The notes: generated by a model not told the origin, from the letters alone. Shown: positions 17,819-29,287, numbered from the stretch's first letter. The stretch is DNA of 64,000 bases from JAEZDR01 sp039811185 (GCA_039811185.1 JBDHYF010000009.1:1-64000), one strand, 5' to 3'. Numbers and translations are program-made.

Positions 17819-18574
17819 ATGAGGTTCTTGAAAATTAAATGTCGGGGGGGCTTCAATTCCTACAGACAACCGGATTTTCATACTTATCATAAAACATTGC
17901 CGTTACCTCCTAAAACTACAGTAGCCGGATTGATTGGAAGTGCTATAGGTATTTCCCCTTCAGAGGTCAATGAAGAATGGCTATTAAAAGATAGGTTCAA
18001 AATGGGAATTATTGGGAGTAATAATGGACAAGCCAATGATTTATGGCAAATCAGAAAGTATGAAAGTAAGCAAATAAAAGCATATCAATCCGGTAAGGAA
18101 TCTACTCCCTATAAGACGGCTGTTATAGTTCGTGAATTACTTTATGGGAGCAAAATTACCATCTATCTGACGTTTGATGATAATAAAGATTTTGAAATAA
18201 TTAAGACGGCTCTGAATTTCCCAAAATGGGCATTGTCATTGGGAAGAGAAGATGAATTAATAAGGATAGATTCAATTGAGGATATTGATTTGAATATAGA
18301 AAAGAAACAACATATCCTTAAAGAAACAGTAGTCTCAGGAGATATTGGGGAATTGAATTATAAACCAATTATAAATGCTGAAGTATCAGGAGATTTGTTA
18401 AAAGCAGCGCCTAAGACAGTACATCTTCCCATTTCTTTTATCACTCAAAAAGATTCCGAAGTTCGTCAGGGAAATGAGTACCGAAAGTTTACTTATATAG
18501 GAAGTTTACCTATTTCGGTAGAGGGAGAAGCGTATTGGGATAAAGTAGATGAAGTGCATTTTCAAATTTTTTAA
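17819..18574 (+). CDS. cas5: Cas5 Cascade subunit
   Basis: Binds the 5' handle of the crRNA and caps the Cas7 filament. 251 residues with the classic Cas5 N-terminus: GGFNSYRQPDFHTYHKTLPLPPKTTVAGLIGSAIG, an RxPxFH-type motif followed by the PPKTTVAGLIG helix. It starts 2 bp after the cas7 stop, and its TAA directly abuts the cas3 ATG, so translation of cas7, cas5 and cas3 is probably coupled. Confidence 0.92.
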   Translation: MRFLKIKCRGGFNSYRQPDFHTYHKTLPLPPKTTVAGLIGSAIGISPSEVNEEWLLKDRFKMGIIGSNNGQANDLWQIRKYESKQIKAYQSGKESTPYKTAVIVRELLYGSKITIYLTFDDNKDFEIIKTALNFPKWALSLGREDELIRIDSIEDIDLNIEKKQHILKETVVSGDIGELNYKPIINAEVSGDLLKAAPKTVHLPISFITQKDSEVRQGNEYRKFTYIGSLPISVEGEAYWDKVDEVHFQIF

Positions 18575-20884
18575 ATGTTTAAGTATGATAAAATATTAGC
18601 TAAATCAAATCCGGAAATCACACTTGAGCAACACATAAAAGACTGTTTGAGTGTTTTTCCAAGAGTATTGCAATGGAAAGGCAATTTGATTGACTTGATG
18701 GCAAAAGAATATGGTATAGACAAAGGTTTACTGATTTGCCGTTTGTTTCTCACGGTCGCTTTTCATGATATAGCTAAAGCTACAAATGCATTTCAAACTA
18801 AGGTAAGAACCAGAAAAATTAATGAGCAAGAGTCTCACGCTTTAAGTTCTATTGCTTTTTTGTATTCAGTTATAAAGGATTATCCATTGACTGTGTTTAA
18901 AGATATTCCTTACTATCCTGAACTGATGAGTATTGCCACGCATCATAGTAAACTACACAAAGAATCATTTGACGAAATAAGGCTTAACAATGAATACACT
19001 GATGATAACTATTTTGTCAGGTACTATTCAATGGTTAATGAGCAAGCTCAATGCTACAATATTCCTCAATGGGAAAATATTGAATTTAAAAATGAAGCTT
19101 TAAGTGAAGACCCACGCACTATTCTGAGAAGTATTATCATTAAAAGATTTGATAAGAATGCTTATGTAAATGACAAATCCAATAAAGCAAGAGATATATT
19201 TTTACTGTTTAAGTCCGTCCTGCACTACTGTGATTGGATAGCTTCTTCTGGAAATTTTGACTACAAATATGGGAATGGGTTGGATAATAATGCCATTACT
19301 CATAAAATGCTTTCTGCCGGAAAAGGATTTAAAGTTTGGAATGATTTTCAGTTAAAAAGTGCAGCAGCTTCAACTCAGAATATCTTCGTTCAGATTTCGA
19401 CCGGACAGGGGAAAACTGAAGCAGCAACTTTATGGGCCACAAATAATAACCATTATCAGAAAATTATATTCCTGCTTCCAACAATGGTTACAACCAATAA
19501 AATGTGGAAACGAATGTTACAATTTTTCGATAGTCATGATATAGTTGGTTTGTCTCATAGTGCTGCACAATATTACCTGAAAGATGATGATGAAATTGCT
19601 GCTGATGATATACGAAACCATACTTTGTATAATCGTACCTTTTTTAAGCCGGTTACAGTAGCTACGGTTGATCAACTGATATATAGCTTCTTCAATTGGG
19701 GACATTGGGTTATGACCGGGGCAGCGAGCTATAACGCAAAAATCATTGTTGATGAGATTCATATTTATGATGCCTATACATTTGGACTATTACTGCAAAC
19801 TATTGAATGTATCCGGCCATTCAATACACAATTTGCAATAATGAGTGCTTCTCTACCCAATGTCTTAAAAAATGAGTTGGAGAAAGTTTTACCTGATTAT
19901 ATTTTGATTCAGGAACCTGCCCATGACGAAAAGCAAAGGCATAAGATTGAAATTAGGGATTCTTTAATTGAAGATAATCTTGAAAACATTAAGGAACATT
20001 TTTATAATGGAAGAAAAGTTTTAGTAGTCTGCAATACGATAGCCAAAGCAAGAGAAGTATTTAGCGGTTTGAATGCTATCCCTTGTGAAAGTAAGATGCT
20101 GTATCATTCGCAATTCATTTTACTGGATAAAAAGAAAAAAGAGAAATTGTTAGAAAGTATTGGAGAAATAGACGGAGGTTACATAGCAGTTTGTACTCAA
20201 ATAGTCGAAGTAAGTCTTGATATTGATTTTGATGTATTATTTACTGAGAATGCTCCGATAGATGCAATTATCCAAAGATTAGGTAGAGTAAACAGAAAAG
20301 GGAAAATTGAGGAAAGAATATCGGAATGGCAATTTGCACCAGTTATTATTACGAAAGAATCCGAGAAAAGCAGAAAATATGTTTACAAGGATTTAAAGAG
20401 TATTCTTTCTGAAACGTACAATCAGATTTCAGAGAAAGTAAACCAAAATAATGGGAACTTGAAAGAAAAGGATTTTCGGGAACTTGTAAATAGCATATAT
20501 ACAGACGAGGCATTAGGTGAGAAATACTTTGAAGAAATTGAAAGGGCGAAGGGGTTTGTCAAAGAAGTTTGGAAGAAAGTGCTGAAAAATGTTTTTACGC
20601 TAAATATTGAAGATGCAAAGTTGAATGAAATATCATCTCGGAAATCAGATTATGTATCTGTAGAAGCAGTAACCTTAAAACATTTCCAAGATAAAAATTT
20701 TGATGAAGTTGCAGCCAATAAACAGTTTGACGTACTAAGGGAGTATACTTTAAAAGTACCCATACATTTGGCAAAAAGGAACACCTTTCGGACTGTAAAA
20801 GATACTAATATTTATATCATAGATTTAGGTTATGATGAAATTGTAGGGCTACATTTATTACCTGATGATTCAAATATGATCTAA
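18575..20884 (+). CDS. cas3: Cas3 HD nuclease-helicase
   Basis: Effector recruited by target-bound Cascade to unwind and shred DNA. 769 residues with an N-terminal HD nuclease domain: candidate metal ligands H20, H64-D65 (AFHDIAKA), H88 and H123/H124. An SF2 helicase follows: Walker A STGQGKT (275-281), DEIH (393-396), SAS (424-426) and QRLGRVNR (567-574). A C-terminal domain completes it. All key residues are present, so interference should be functional. It starts directly at the cas5 stop. The AT-rich composition of the effector genes ends at its stop codon; cas4, three bases on, looks like the host. Confidence 0.95.
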   Translation: MFKYDKILAKSNPEITLEQHIKDCLSVFPRVLQWKGNLIDLMAKEYGIDKGLLICRLFLTVAFHDIAKATNAFQTKVRTRKINEQESHALSSIAFLYSVIKDYPLTVFKDIPYYPELMSIATHHSKLHKESFDEIRLNNEYTDDNYFVRYYSMVNEQAQCYNIPQWENIEFKNEALSEDPRTILRSIIIKRFDKNAYVNDKSNKARDIFLLFKSVLHYCDWIASSGNFDYKYGNGLDNNAITHKMLSAGKGFKVWNDFQLKSAAASTQNIFVQISTGQGKTEAATLWATNNNHYQKIIFLLPTMVTTNKMWKRMLQFFDSHDIVGLSHSAAQYYLKDDDEIAADDIRNHTLYNRTFFKPVTVATVDQLIYSFFNWGHWVMTGAASYNAKIIVDEIHIYDAYTFGLLLQTIECIRPFNTQFAIMSASLPNVLKNELEKVLPDYILIQEPAHDEKQRHKIEIRDSLIEDNLENIKEHFYNGRKVLVVCNTIAKAREVFSGLNAIPCESKMLYHSQFILLDKKKKEKLLESIGEIDGGYIAVCTQIVEVSLDIDFDVLFTENAPIDAIIQRLGRVNRKGKIEERISEWQFAPVIITKESEKSRKYVYKDLKSILSETYNQISEKVNQNNGNLKEKDFRELVNSIYTDEALGEKYFEEIERAKGFVKEVWKKVLKNVFTLNIEDAKLNEISSRKSDYVSVEAVTLKHFQDKNFDEVAANKQFDVLREYTLKVPIHLAKRNTFRTVKDTNIYIIDLGYDEIVGLHLLPDDSNMI

Positions 20885-20887
20885 CCT

Positions 20888-21418
20888 ATGACCATCAACG
20901 CAACCCTTATCAACCTTTACCATGTTTGCAAACGTGAATGTTGGCTTCACGCTAACGGCATCACCATGGAGCACACATCCGACATTGTCGCCGACGGAAA
21001 ACTACTCCACGAAACCAGCTATCCGCAGCGAAACGAAAAACATTCAGAACTGTTGCTCTCTGCAAAATTTGAAGAAACGAATCTCTTCGGGAAAATTGAT
21101 TTTTACGACGCCGGTCAAAAGTTGATCCATGAAACCAAACGCAGCGACAAAGTAGAATCTGCACATGAATGGCAGGTAAAGTTTTACATCTGGCTGCTGG
21201 GATTAAATGGAATAGAAAACGCCACGGCAATCCTCGAATACCCAAAACTGAGGCACACCGATCATGTACAACTTTCCGAGTCCGACAGGCTACATCTGCA
21301 GCGAATTGTTCCGGAAATCGTATTGCTAAAAAATTCAGAGAACTGCCCGCCCGTAATCAACGCTAAAATTTGCAAAAGCTGCTCCTATTACGAACTCTGT
21401 TATGCCGCTGAAATATGA
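20888..21418 (+). CDS. cas4: Cas4 Fe-S exonuclease for spacer adaptation
   Basis: RecB-family nuclease that trims prespacers and selects PAM and orientation with Cas1-Cas2. 176 residues. C14 (LYHVCKRECWL) and the C-terminal triad C162, C165 and C171 can hold the 4Fe-4S cluster. The nuclease core has GKIDFYD, HETKRSDK (E-x-K) and the QVKFYIWLL motif. It overlaps cas1 by four bases (ATGA), showing tight translational coupling. Its G+C (about 47% in a sample at 21001) contrasts sharply with cas3 upstream. Confidence 0.94.
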   Translation: MTINATLINLYHVCKRECWLHANGITMEHTSDIVADGKLLHETSYPQRNEKHSELLLSAKFEETNLFGKIDFYDAGQKLIHETKRSDKVESAHEWQVKFYIWLLGLNGIENATAILEYPKLRHTDHVQLSESDRLHLQRIVPEIVLLKNSENCPPVINAKICKSCSYYELCYAAEI

Positions 21419-22419
21419 AAAAAACATATTACCTCTTTAATCCCGGTCGGCTAAGTCGAAAAGACAATACCCTGAAATTTACGCCCGAAGATGAAAATGG
21501 CAACACCGGCACTCCAAAATATATTCCGGTTGAGGGAGTGAGCGACCTTTTCTGTTTCGGAGCGCTCGATGCCAACAGCACACTTTATAATTTCCTGGGC
21601 AAAGCCGGAATTGCGGTGCACTTTTTCGATTATTACGAACACTACACGGGAAGCTTTATGCCCAAAGATTATTTGCTGGCCGGCAAAATGCAGATCGAAC
21701 AAACAAAGCATCATACTTCAAAATTGAAGCGTCTTGTGCTGGCGCAGAAATTTGTAGAAGGTGCTGCATTCAACATCCTAAAAAACTTGCGGTACTATCA
21801 ATCGCGCGGAAAAGACTTGCTTCCCATTATCGAGCGCATCGAGGGCTATTGCTCACTGGTTCCTTCTACCGCCGAAATCGACATTTTGATGGGAATTGAG
21901 GGCAACATTCGCCAACAATATTACTCGGCATTCGACCTGATTCTGAACGATTTTGCCATGAACGGCCGTTCAAAACAGCCACCAAAAAACGAGGTAAACG
22001 CATTGGTTTCGTTTGGTAATATGATGTGCTATACCCTCTGTTTAGGACAAATTTTCCACACGCAGCTAAACCCTACTATCAGCTTTCTTCATCAGCCCGG
22101 CTACCGAAGATATTCGCTGGCACTCGATATTGCCGAAATATTTAAACCGCTGCTCGTAGACAGGGTAATTTTCAGGCTGCTCAACAAAAGAGAACTCCAG
22201 GCAAAAGATTTCGATCAACAACTCAACGCAATTACCTTAAAAGAATCCGGAAGAAAGGTGTTTGTAAGGGCTTTCGAGGAAAAACTAAACGAAACGATTA
22301 AACACAGGGCGTTAAACAGAAACGTGAGCTACAAGCATCTGGTGAAATTGGAATGCTACAAGCTTACTAAACACATTTTAAATATGGAAGAATACAAACC
22401 CTTTAAAGCTTGGTGGTAG
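21415..22419 (+). CDS. cas1: Cas1 integrase (type I-B)
   Basis: Metal-dependent integrase that joins prespacers to the leader-end repeat. 334 residues with catalytic candidates E162 (MGIEGNIRQQYY), H226 (SFLHQPGYRRYSL) and D238 in the LALDIAEIFKP helix. The N-terminal beta domain begins MKKTYYLFNPGRL, typical of the I-B form. It overlaps cas4 by 4 bp and is followed by cas2 after 39 bp. Confidence 0.96.
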   Translation: MKKTYYLFNPGRLSRKDNTLKFTPEDENGNTGTPKYIPVEGVSDLFCFGALDANSTLYNFLGKAGIAVHFFDYYEHYTGSFMPKDYLLAGKMQIEQTKHHTSKLKRLVLAQKFVEGAAFNILKNLRYYQSRGKDLLPIIERIEGYCSLVPSTAEIDILMGIEGNIRQQYYSAFDLILNDFAMNGRSKQPPKNEVNALVSFGNMMCYTLCLGQIFHTQLNPTISFLHQPGYRRYSLALDIAEIFKPLLVDRVIFRLLNKRELQAKDFDQQLNAITLKESGRKVFVRAFEEKLNETIKHRALNRNVSYKHLVKLECYKLTKHILNMEEYKPFKAWW

Positions 22420-22458
22420 CGCTTACGAAACCCGAAATTTGGATGCGAAACCCATTAT

Positions 22459-22722
22459 ATGTATGTAATACTGGTGTACGACATTGGTCAGAAACGCGTG
22501 GGCAAGATGCTAAAGCTGTGCAGGCAATATCTGAACTGGATACAAAACAGCGTTTTTGAAGGAAATATAACAGAAGTAAAGTTGAAAGAATTGCAGATGA
22601 AAGCAAAACTGATTATGGATAAAGAAGAAGACAGCGTTATTATCTTTAGCAGCGATAACGAAAAGTGGCTATCGAAGCAAGTGATCGGGAAGGAAAAAAA
22701 TGAGCTAGACAGTTTTTTATAG
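22459..22722 (+). CDS. cas2: Cas2 adaptation protein
   Basis: Ferredoxin-fold dimer that bridges two Cas1 dimers. 87 residues beginning MYVILVYDIGQKRVGKMLKLC, with the conserved Asp after the first beta strand (VYD) and the SVFEGNI segment typical of the family. It is the last cas gene; its stop is followed at once by the leader of the array. Confidence 0.95.
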   Translation: MYVILVYDIGQKRVGKMLKLCRQYLNWIQNSVFEGNITEVKLKELQMKAKLIMDKEEDSVIIFSSDNEKWLSKQVIGKEKNELDSFL

Positions 22723-22931
22723 TTGTCGGTGAGTGAAGTTGTTATTCACAGTTCTTTGAAATACGGACCATAAAAATACTGAAACGCTGGCGCAGCAATG
22801 GCTTACAGGTGTCGTCGGTGTCAAAGGAGAATCCTATTACTTTGAACCGACGACAACTTTGGTAAAAAAGACGTAGGTTTGTTTGATGAAATGCTTTGAA
22901 AATGAGCATTTTTTTGTCGTCGATTCGACGG
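22723..22931 (+). promoter_or_regulatory. CRISPR leader
   Basis: 209 bp without an ORF between cas2 and the first repeat. It holds AGTTCTTTGAAATACGGA (22750-22767) and a 16/17-bp imperfect inverted repeat: TGTCGTCGGTGTCAAAG at 22810-22826 against 22840-22855, loop 13. It also holds a -7-type box TAGGTTTG (22874-22881), a weak hairpin with a T tract (22888-22915), and a perfect odd palindrome CGTCGATTCGACG (22918-22930) one base before repeat 1. The TAGGTTTG box would start pre-crRNA transcription roughly 45 bases before the first repeat. The low-polymorphism end of the array is distal, consistent with growth here. Confidence 0.85.
22874..22881 (+). promoter_or_regulatory. Candidate -7 box for pre-crRNA
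   Basis: TAGGTTTG matches TAnnTTTG exactly. No well-spaced -33 TTTG was found; the nearest TTTG (22858-22861) is only 12 bp upstream. Confidence 0.35.
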
Positions 22932-25900
22932 CTCTTAATCGCACCATGAAGGAATTGAAATATATCAGGCTTCTACCCTAACCAGCTGTTGAGCTCTCTT
23001 AATCGCACCATGAAGGAATTGAAATAGGGCCGAGCTGCTCGCTCGTAGAAGCTATAGGACTCTTAATCGCACCATGAAGGAATTGAAATTGCCGACAGCC
23101 GGTTATTGAAAGCGAATTTGTTTCTCTTAATCGCACCATGAAGGAATTGAAATTCGTTTGAAGAACAACATAGATGTGAAGCTGAGTTGGCTCTTAATCG
23201 CACCATGAAGGAATTGAAATATCTGAAATAAAGATATGAAGCAAAATAGAATTACTCTTAATCGCACCATGAAGGAATTGAAATGGCTTTTAGAAGGTGA
23301 AACTATTTTTTGTTAATCCTCTTAATCGCACCATGAAGGAATTGAAATTTTGGAATAAACAATACACATCATCTCCGCACAATCTCTTAATCGCACCATG
23401 AAGGAATTGAAATTAGCCTACTAATAATATTACTTTTTGCTGGCTGTAACTCTTAATCGCACCATGAAGGAATTGAAATTGTAGATGCCGTGCAAGTTGT
23501 AGAAGGGGTTGTGCTCTTAATCGCACCATGAAGGAATTGAAATAAAATTTGTAAACAAGGCCCGTAACCTCCGCGGAAACTCTTAATCGCACCATGAAGG
23601 AATTGAAATGACTCAGGCACTCCGTTTTTGTTGTTCCATGAAGGTCTCTTAATCGCACCATGAAGGAATTGAAATGTATTATTACAGCTTGCGAACAGCA
23701 TAGCGAAAGTACTCTTAATCGCACCATGAAGGAATTGAAATAGGAATTTGAAATAATGGCCGGTAAACCACAACTCGCTCTTAATCGCACCATGAAGGAA
23801 TTGAAATGGCAAACCTAATCGCTCGATATTAGATTTGTTATACTCTTAATCGCACCATGAAGGAATTGAAATAAAAGCGCATAGTAGTTTTGCCCTTGTG
23901 CCTTCGTCTCTTAATCGCACCATGAAGGAATTGAAATTGCGAAGCTGGAGCCGCGCCAGCCTGAAATCTTCCTCTTAATCGCACCATGAAGGAATTGAAA
24001 TTCCGAGTGGCCACTGCAAACCATCTGACGCCGATTTCTCTTAATCGCACCATGAAGGAATTGAAATAACGTTTTGAAACAGGCATTAATAGCGCCCATC
24101 GTCTCTTAATCGCACCATGAAGGAATTGAAATTACGAAGCTGATTATACAAATGGAAAAACCGGCGACTCTTAATCGCACCATGAAGGAATTGAAATCCA
24201 ATAAAAACAATGTCGATATGGACGTTAAGAAACTCTTAATCGCACCATGAAGGAATTGAAATATAACCAAATGTGAATCTGACTTTACCTGTAATCACTC
24301 TTAATCGCACCATGAAGGAATTGAAATAAAACAGACAGCACGGTCGAAAGGTTTAACATCCCTCTTAATCGCACCATGAAGGAATTGAAATACTCTCACC
24401 TCACCGCATCCGCACGATTCTAAAGCCTCTTAATCGCACCATGAAGGAATTGAAATAGAAGGTAAAGAATGCAGCGATGGAAGCTAAGGCTACTCTTAAT
24501 CGCACCATGAAGGAATTGAAATGTTTTCTCAATTCGGCCAGCACCTTTCTCTCTTCCTCTTAATCGCACCATGAAGGAATTGAAATAACAACAACAACGA
24601 TTAAGGAATCCGCCCAAGCGCTCTCTTAATCGCACCATGAAGGAATTGAAATGGAGCAAAGCTGGGTGATGGCATTATCCTTATTTCAGCTCTTAATCGC
24701 ACCATGAAGGAATTGAAATCATTTCATTTCCTTAGCAACCGGATCATAAGTGTAACTCTTAATCGCACCATGAAGGAATTGAAATTTGTCGCAGGTCAAT
24801 ACGTTTTACCATTTCTGCCCTCTTAATCGCACCATGAAGGAATTGAAATCAGCAGCCTTCAATAACCTGAATAAGCCAGGGTTGCTCTTAATCGCACCAT
24901 GAAGGAATTGAAATAGTGGAACGCGAAGTAGTTGATGGATTCCACCGGAGCTCTTAATCGCACCATGAAGGAATTGAAATAGAGGAATTTTATCAAGGCG
25001 CATTTGAAGATTATGACTCTTAATCGCACCATGAAGGAATTGAAATAAGTGCTGAAGGAAAAGGCGAAGGAACAGGCATTGTCTCTTAATCGCACCATGA
25101 AGGAATTGAAATTTGATCCAGTTGGGCTGGGACGATGCAAAAATCGCACTCTTAATCGCACCATGAAGGAATTGAAATACGTATGCTTCCGGCGACGGCC
25201 GCAAGATCGTGCCTCTTAATCGCACCATGAAGGAATTGAAATAAACAAAAAAATGGGATGGCGTTTTGAAGGCGTTGACTCTTAATCGCACCATGAAGGA
25301 ATTGAAATAGGGCAAACGGTAGTAAAAGACCTGATGACCGGCTCTCTTAATCGCACCATGAAGGAATTGAAATGATAAAGCGTTTTGTACGTTTTCGTCC
25401 GTTGCTTCTCTTAATCGCACCATGAAGGAATTGAAATATTCGGCGATGTACTCGACGAAGAAGCCGGCAAAGTAACTCTTAATCGCACCATGAAGGAATT
25501 GAAATGGCACCTCTTCAAACATGTTGAGGATATGCGCAACTCTTAATCGCACCATGAAGGAATTGAAATATAAAAAGATTGATGCCGCTTCGGTTTGCTG
25601 CCACTCTTAATCGCACCATGAAGGAATTGAAATTGCTTCGAGTAAAAGGTTTGGAAGATTATCTTGTCTCTTAATCGCACCATGAAGGAATTGAAATTTG
25701 TGTGTTCGGGTTTAATAATAGTGGCAAACCCCTCTTAATCGCACCATGAAGGAATTGAAATTGAAGTGAGCGGTGTAGCATACGGCAATGTTACCCACTC
25801 TTAATCGCACCATGAAGGAATTGAAATGCCCAGTATAACATTGACAATTTTGAAAACAACATGGCTCTTAATCGCACCATGAAGGAATTGAAATTGCCGT

Positions 25901-28900
25901 ATTCTTTCATGGCCGACATTAATCCGACTCTTAATCGCACCATGAAGGAATTGAAATAACAGTTCTGGCTTTGCATTGATTATGTATGCCTGCTCTTAAT
26001 CGCACCATGAAGGAATTGAAATTAGCTTGATAAATTGTTTAGTCTTATTATAATTGTACTCTTAATCGCACCATGAAGGAATTGAAATCAGTTAAAGACC
26101 TGATTATAGCACATATCCAGGCGCTCTTAATCGCACCATGAAGGAATTGAAATTTATGAAAATCTTCATCATTTTAGCAGTGTTTACATCTCTTAATCGC
26201 ACCATGAAGGAATTGAAATGATTACCAAGCTTTCCATCCATTGCAAGAAGCTTAAACTCTTAATCGCACCATGAAGGAATTGAAATAAGAATGATAGATG
26301 CTGACCGGAAAGAATTGGCGCTCTTAATCGCACCATGAAGGAATTGAAATGTTCGGCCGGCCGGGAATACCCGCTTACCTAACCGCCTCTTAATCGCACC
26401 ATGAAGGAATTGAAATAAAGGATATATCCAAAAGAGGTATTTAATTTCTTCTCTTAATCGCACCATGAAGGAATTGAAATTTAGACAAGATTAAGACTGA
26501 ATGTGGGAATCTGACTCTTAATCGCACCATGAAGGAATTGAAATGTTCTTTACCCCAGCCGGTACCCTTTCAACAGACACTCTTAATCGCACCATGAAGG
26601 AATTGAAATTTGCATTCGGGTAAGTTGGTTTTAGATGCTTGTTGTCTCTTAATCGCACCATGAAGGAATTGAAATGGGTTTAGCGAACTTTTGTTTTGAT
26701 ACTGTTGTTCTCTTAATCGCACCATGAAGGAATTGAAATTAGCATCGGTTTTTTTTTGCCATTAACTGCCGTAAACTCTTAATCGCACCATGAAGGAATT
26801 GAAATTCAATCCGCTAAGCAAGTTTTTTCGGGCGTTGGTGCTCTTAATCGCACCATGAAGGAATTGAAATGGAAGCGATGGCAGCAATGCAGCAGAACAT
26901 AACCCGCTCTTAATCGCACCATGAAGGAATTGAAATTAACTTGATAAATTGTTTAGTCTTATTATAATTGTCTCTTAATCGCACCATGAAGGAATTGAAA
27001 TTATATCCGCGGGGAGGAGCATTCAGCCAGCGGCCTCTCTTAATCGCACCATGAAGGAATTGAAATCATAAAAACCGACCGTATCAGAGATGCCTATAAA
27101 CACTCTTAATCGCACCATGAAGGAATTGAAATTTTCTACCGACTTATGAAACCACGTTTTTTGGTTGCTCTTAATCGCACCATGAAGGAATTGAAATAAC
27201 TTTCTATCTCGGCGGCAACATTACTTCTTTGACCTCTTAATCGCACCATGAAGGAATTGAAATCAATAGTCCACCAACGCAACCAACGCCGGCGACGTCT
27301 CTTAATCGCACCATGAAGGAATTGAAATTGCTTTGGGGCTCCGGCGGTTAACAGCTTTAGTTTTCTCTTAATCGCACCATGAAGGAATTGAAATCGAATT
27401 AACGGCAAAAAACGGCAGCGGCAATGCTGCTCTTAATCGCACCATGAAGGAATTGAAATTTTGAGAAAGGGAACATCTCTTTACGATGCTATCAGCTCTT
27501 AATCGCACCATGAAGGAATTGAAATGGTCGTTTAGTGGCTACTGTTTTTGCAAGGTCGAAAGCTCTTAATCGCACCATGAAGGAATTGAAATTTGCCTGA
27601 CGACTGGCGTCCGCGGCGTTTTGTTGGCCTCTTAATCGCACCATGAAGGAATTGAAATACTGGAGCTGAGGTTTTCTTTTCTTCTTATGTTGCTCTTAAT
27701 CGCACCATGAAGGAATTGAAATTCATTCATCTTGTCAAAGCCGAAGCTATCCACTACTCTTAATCGCACCATGAAGGAATTGAAATTAGCCGCTGCAATT
27801 GCGGTGGTTGCAATTGTGTTCTCTCTTAATCGCACCATGAAGGAATTGAAATTTCGCTGTTAAAGCAGGGGTATTGGTTTCAGGATTCCTCTTAATCGCA
27901 CCATGAAGGAATTGAAATGGTTAACGGCAACCTTATAGGCTCCGTAGAAGAACTCTTAATCGCACCATGAAGGAATTGAAATCCATTGCCGGTATTGAAT
28001 ACCACGGGCCGGAGGCCGCTCTTAATCGCACCATGAAGGAATTGAAATAAACACAAGTAACACACCTTATGAAAGCTATGGCCTCTTAATCGCACCATGA
28101 AGGAATTGAAATGGTAATGGCAGCCGCGAAATGAAATGGCTACAGGCTCTCTTAATCGCACCATGAAGGAATTGAAATAACCCAAAAACGAACTCTAAAA
28201 AGTCTTTTCTTTCCTCTTAATCGCACCATGAAGGAATTGAAATCACTTTAGTTCTTTGAAATATGGATTCGCCTATTTCTCTTAATCGCACCATGAAGGA
28301 ATTGAAATGGCATCCGATACCAGCGGTATCTGGAGCTGGAATACTCTTAATCGCACCATGAAGGAATTGAAATAAACGAAAACTATAGCAGATGGCAACC
28401 TGCACAAACTCTTAATCGCACCATGAAGGAATTGAAATTCGCCGACAAAGATGCCCGTATTGCCGTGTTGGAGCTCTTAATCGCACCATGAAGGAATTGA
28501 AATCGAACATATCCCAACAACTCTTTATAATTGTAAGAACTCTTAATCGCACCATGAAGGAATTGAAATTTTATTTATTGTTCTGTTTTGCTGTTTATAG
28601 AGTTCTCTTAATCGCACCATGAAGGAATTGAAATCTACTGGCATATTGGGAAATCTATAAGAATTATTATCTCTTAATCGCACCATGAAGGAATTGAAAT
28701 TATTTCCGATGGTGGTATTAAGTACGAAACCGCAGCTCTTAATCGCACCATGAAGGAATTGAAATGTGGTAAAAAGCTAACATTAATGTTTATTAAGGTG
28801 CTCTTAATCGCACCATGAAGGAATTGAAATTATCGCCGGCCGTGGTTACTTTTAAAACAGCGCCATCTCTTAATCGCACCATGAAGGAATTGAAATTCAA

Positions 28901-29287
28901 AAGGCGATAATTGGCACTGGATCAGGGGTCTCTCTTAATCGCACCATGAAGGAATTGAAATAGCTAACGGACAATATGTTTATAGAGCCATATCTGACTC
29001 TTAATCGCACCATGAAGGAATTGAAATCAATTCTGTTTGCTAACGGTGCTGATAGTTCTCCTGCTCTTAATCGCACCATGAAGGAATTGAAATATTTCTT
29101 TTTTAAGGTTCGTCATTTGCACGGTTACTCTTAATCGCACCATGAAGGAATTGAAATAACAGGAACTATATCAATAACATGATACTAAGCTACCTCTTAA
29201 TCGCACCATGAAGGAATTGAAATAAGCAAACTTTAAAACCGTCACCGCCACAGCCTTCTCTTAATCGCACCATGAAGGAATTGAAAT

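Noticed and set aside
23610..23645. Spacer containing CCATGAAGG, as in the repeat core
   Set aside because: A 9-base coincidence inside an otherwise unrelated spacer; flanking bases do not match the repeat.
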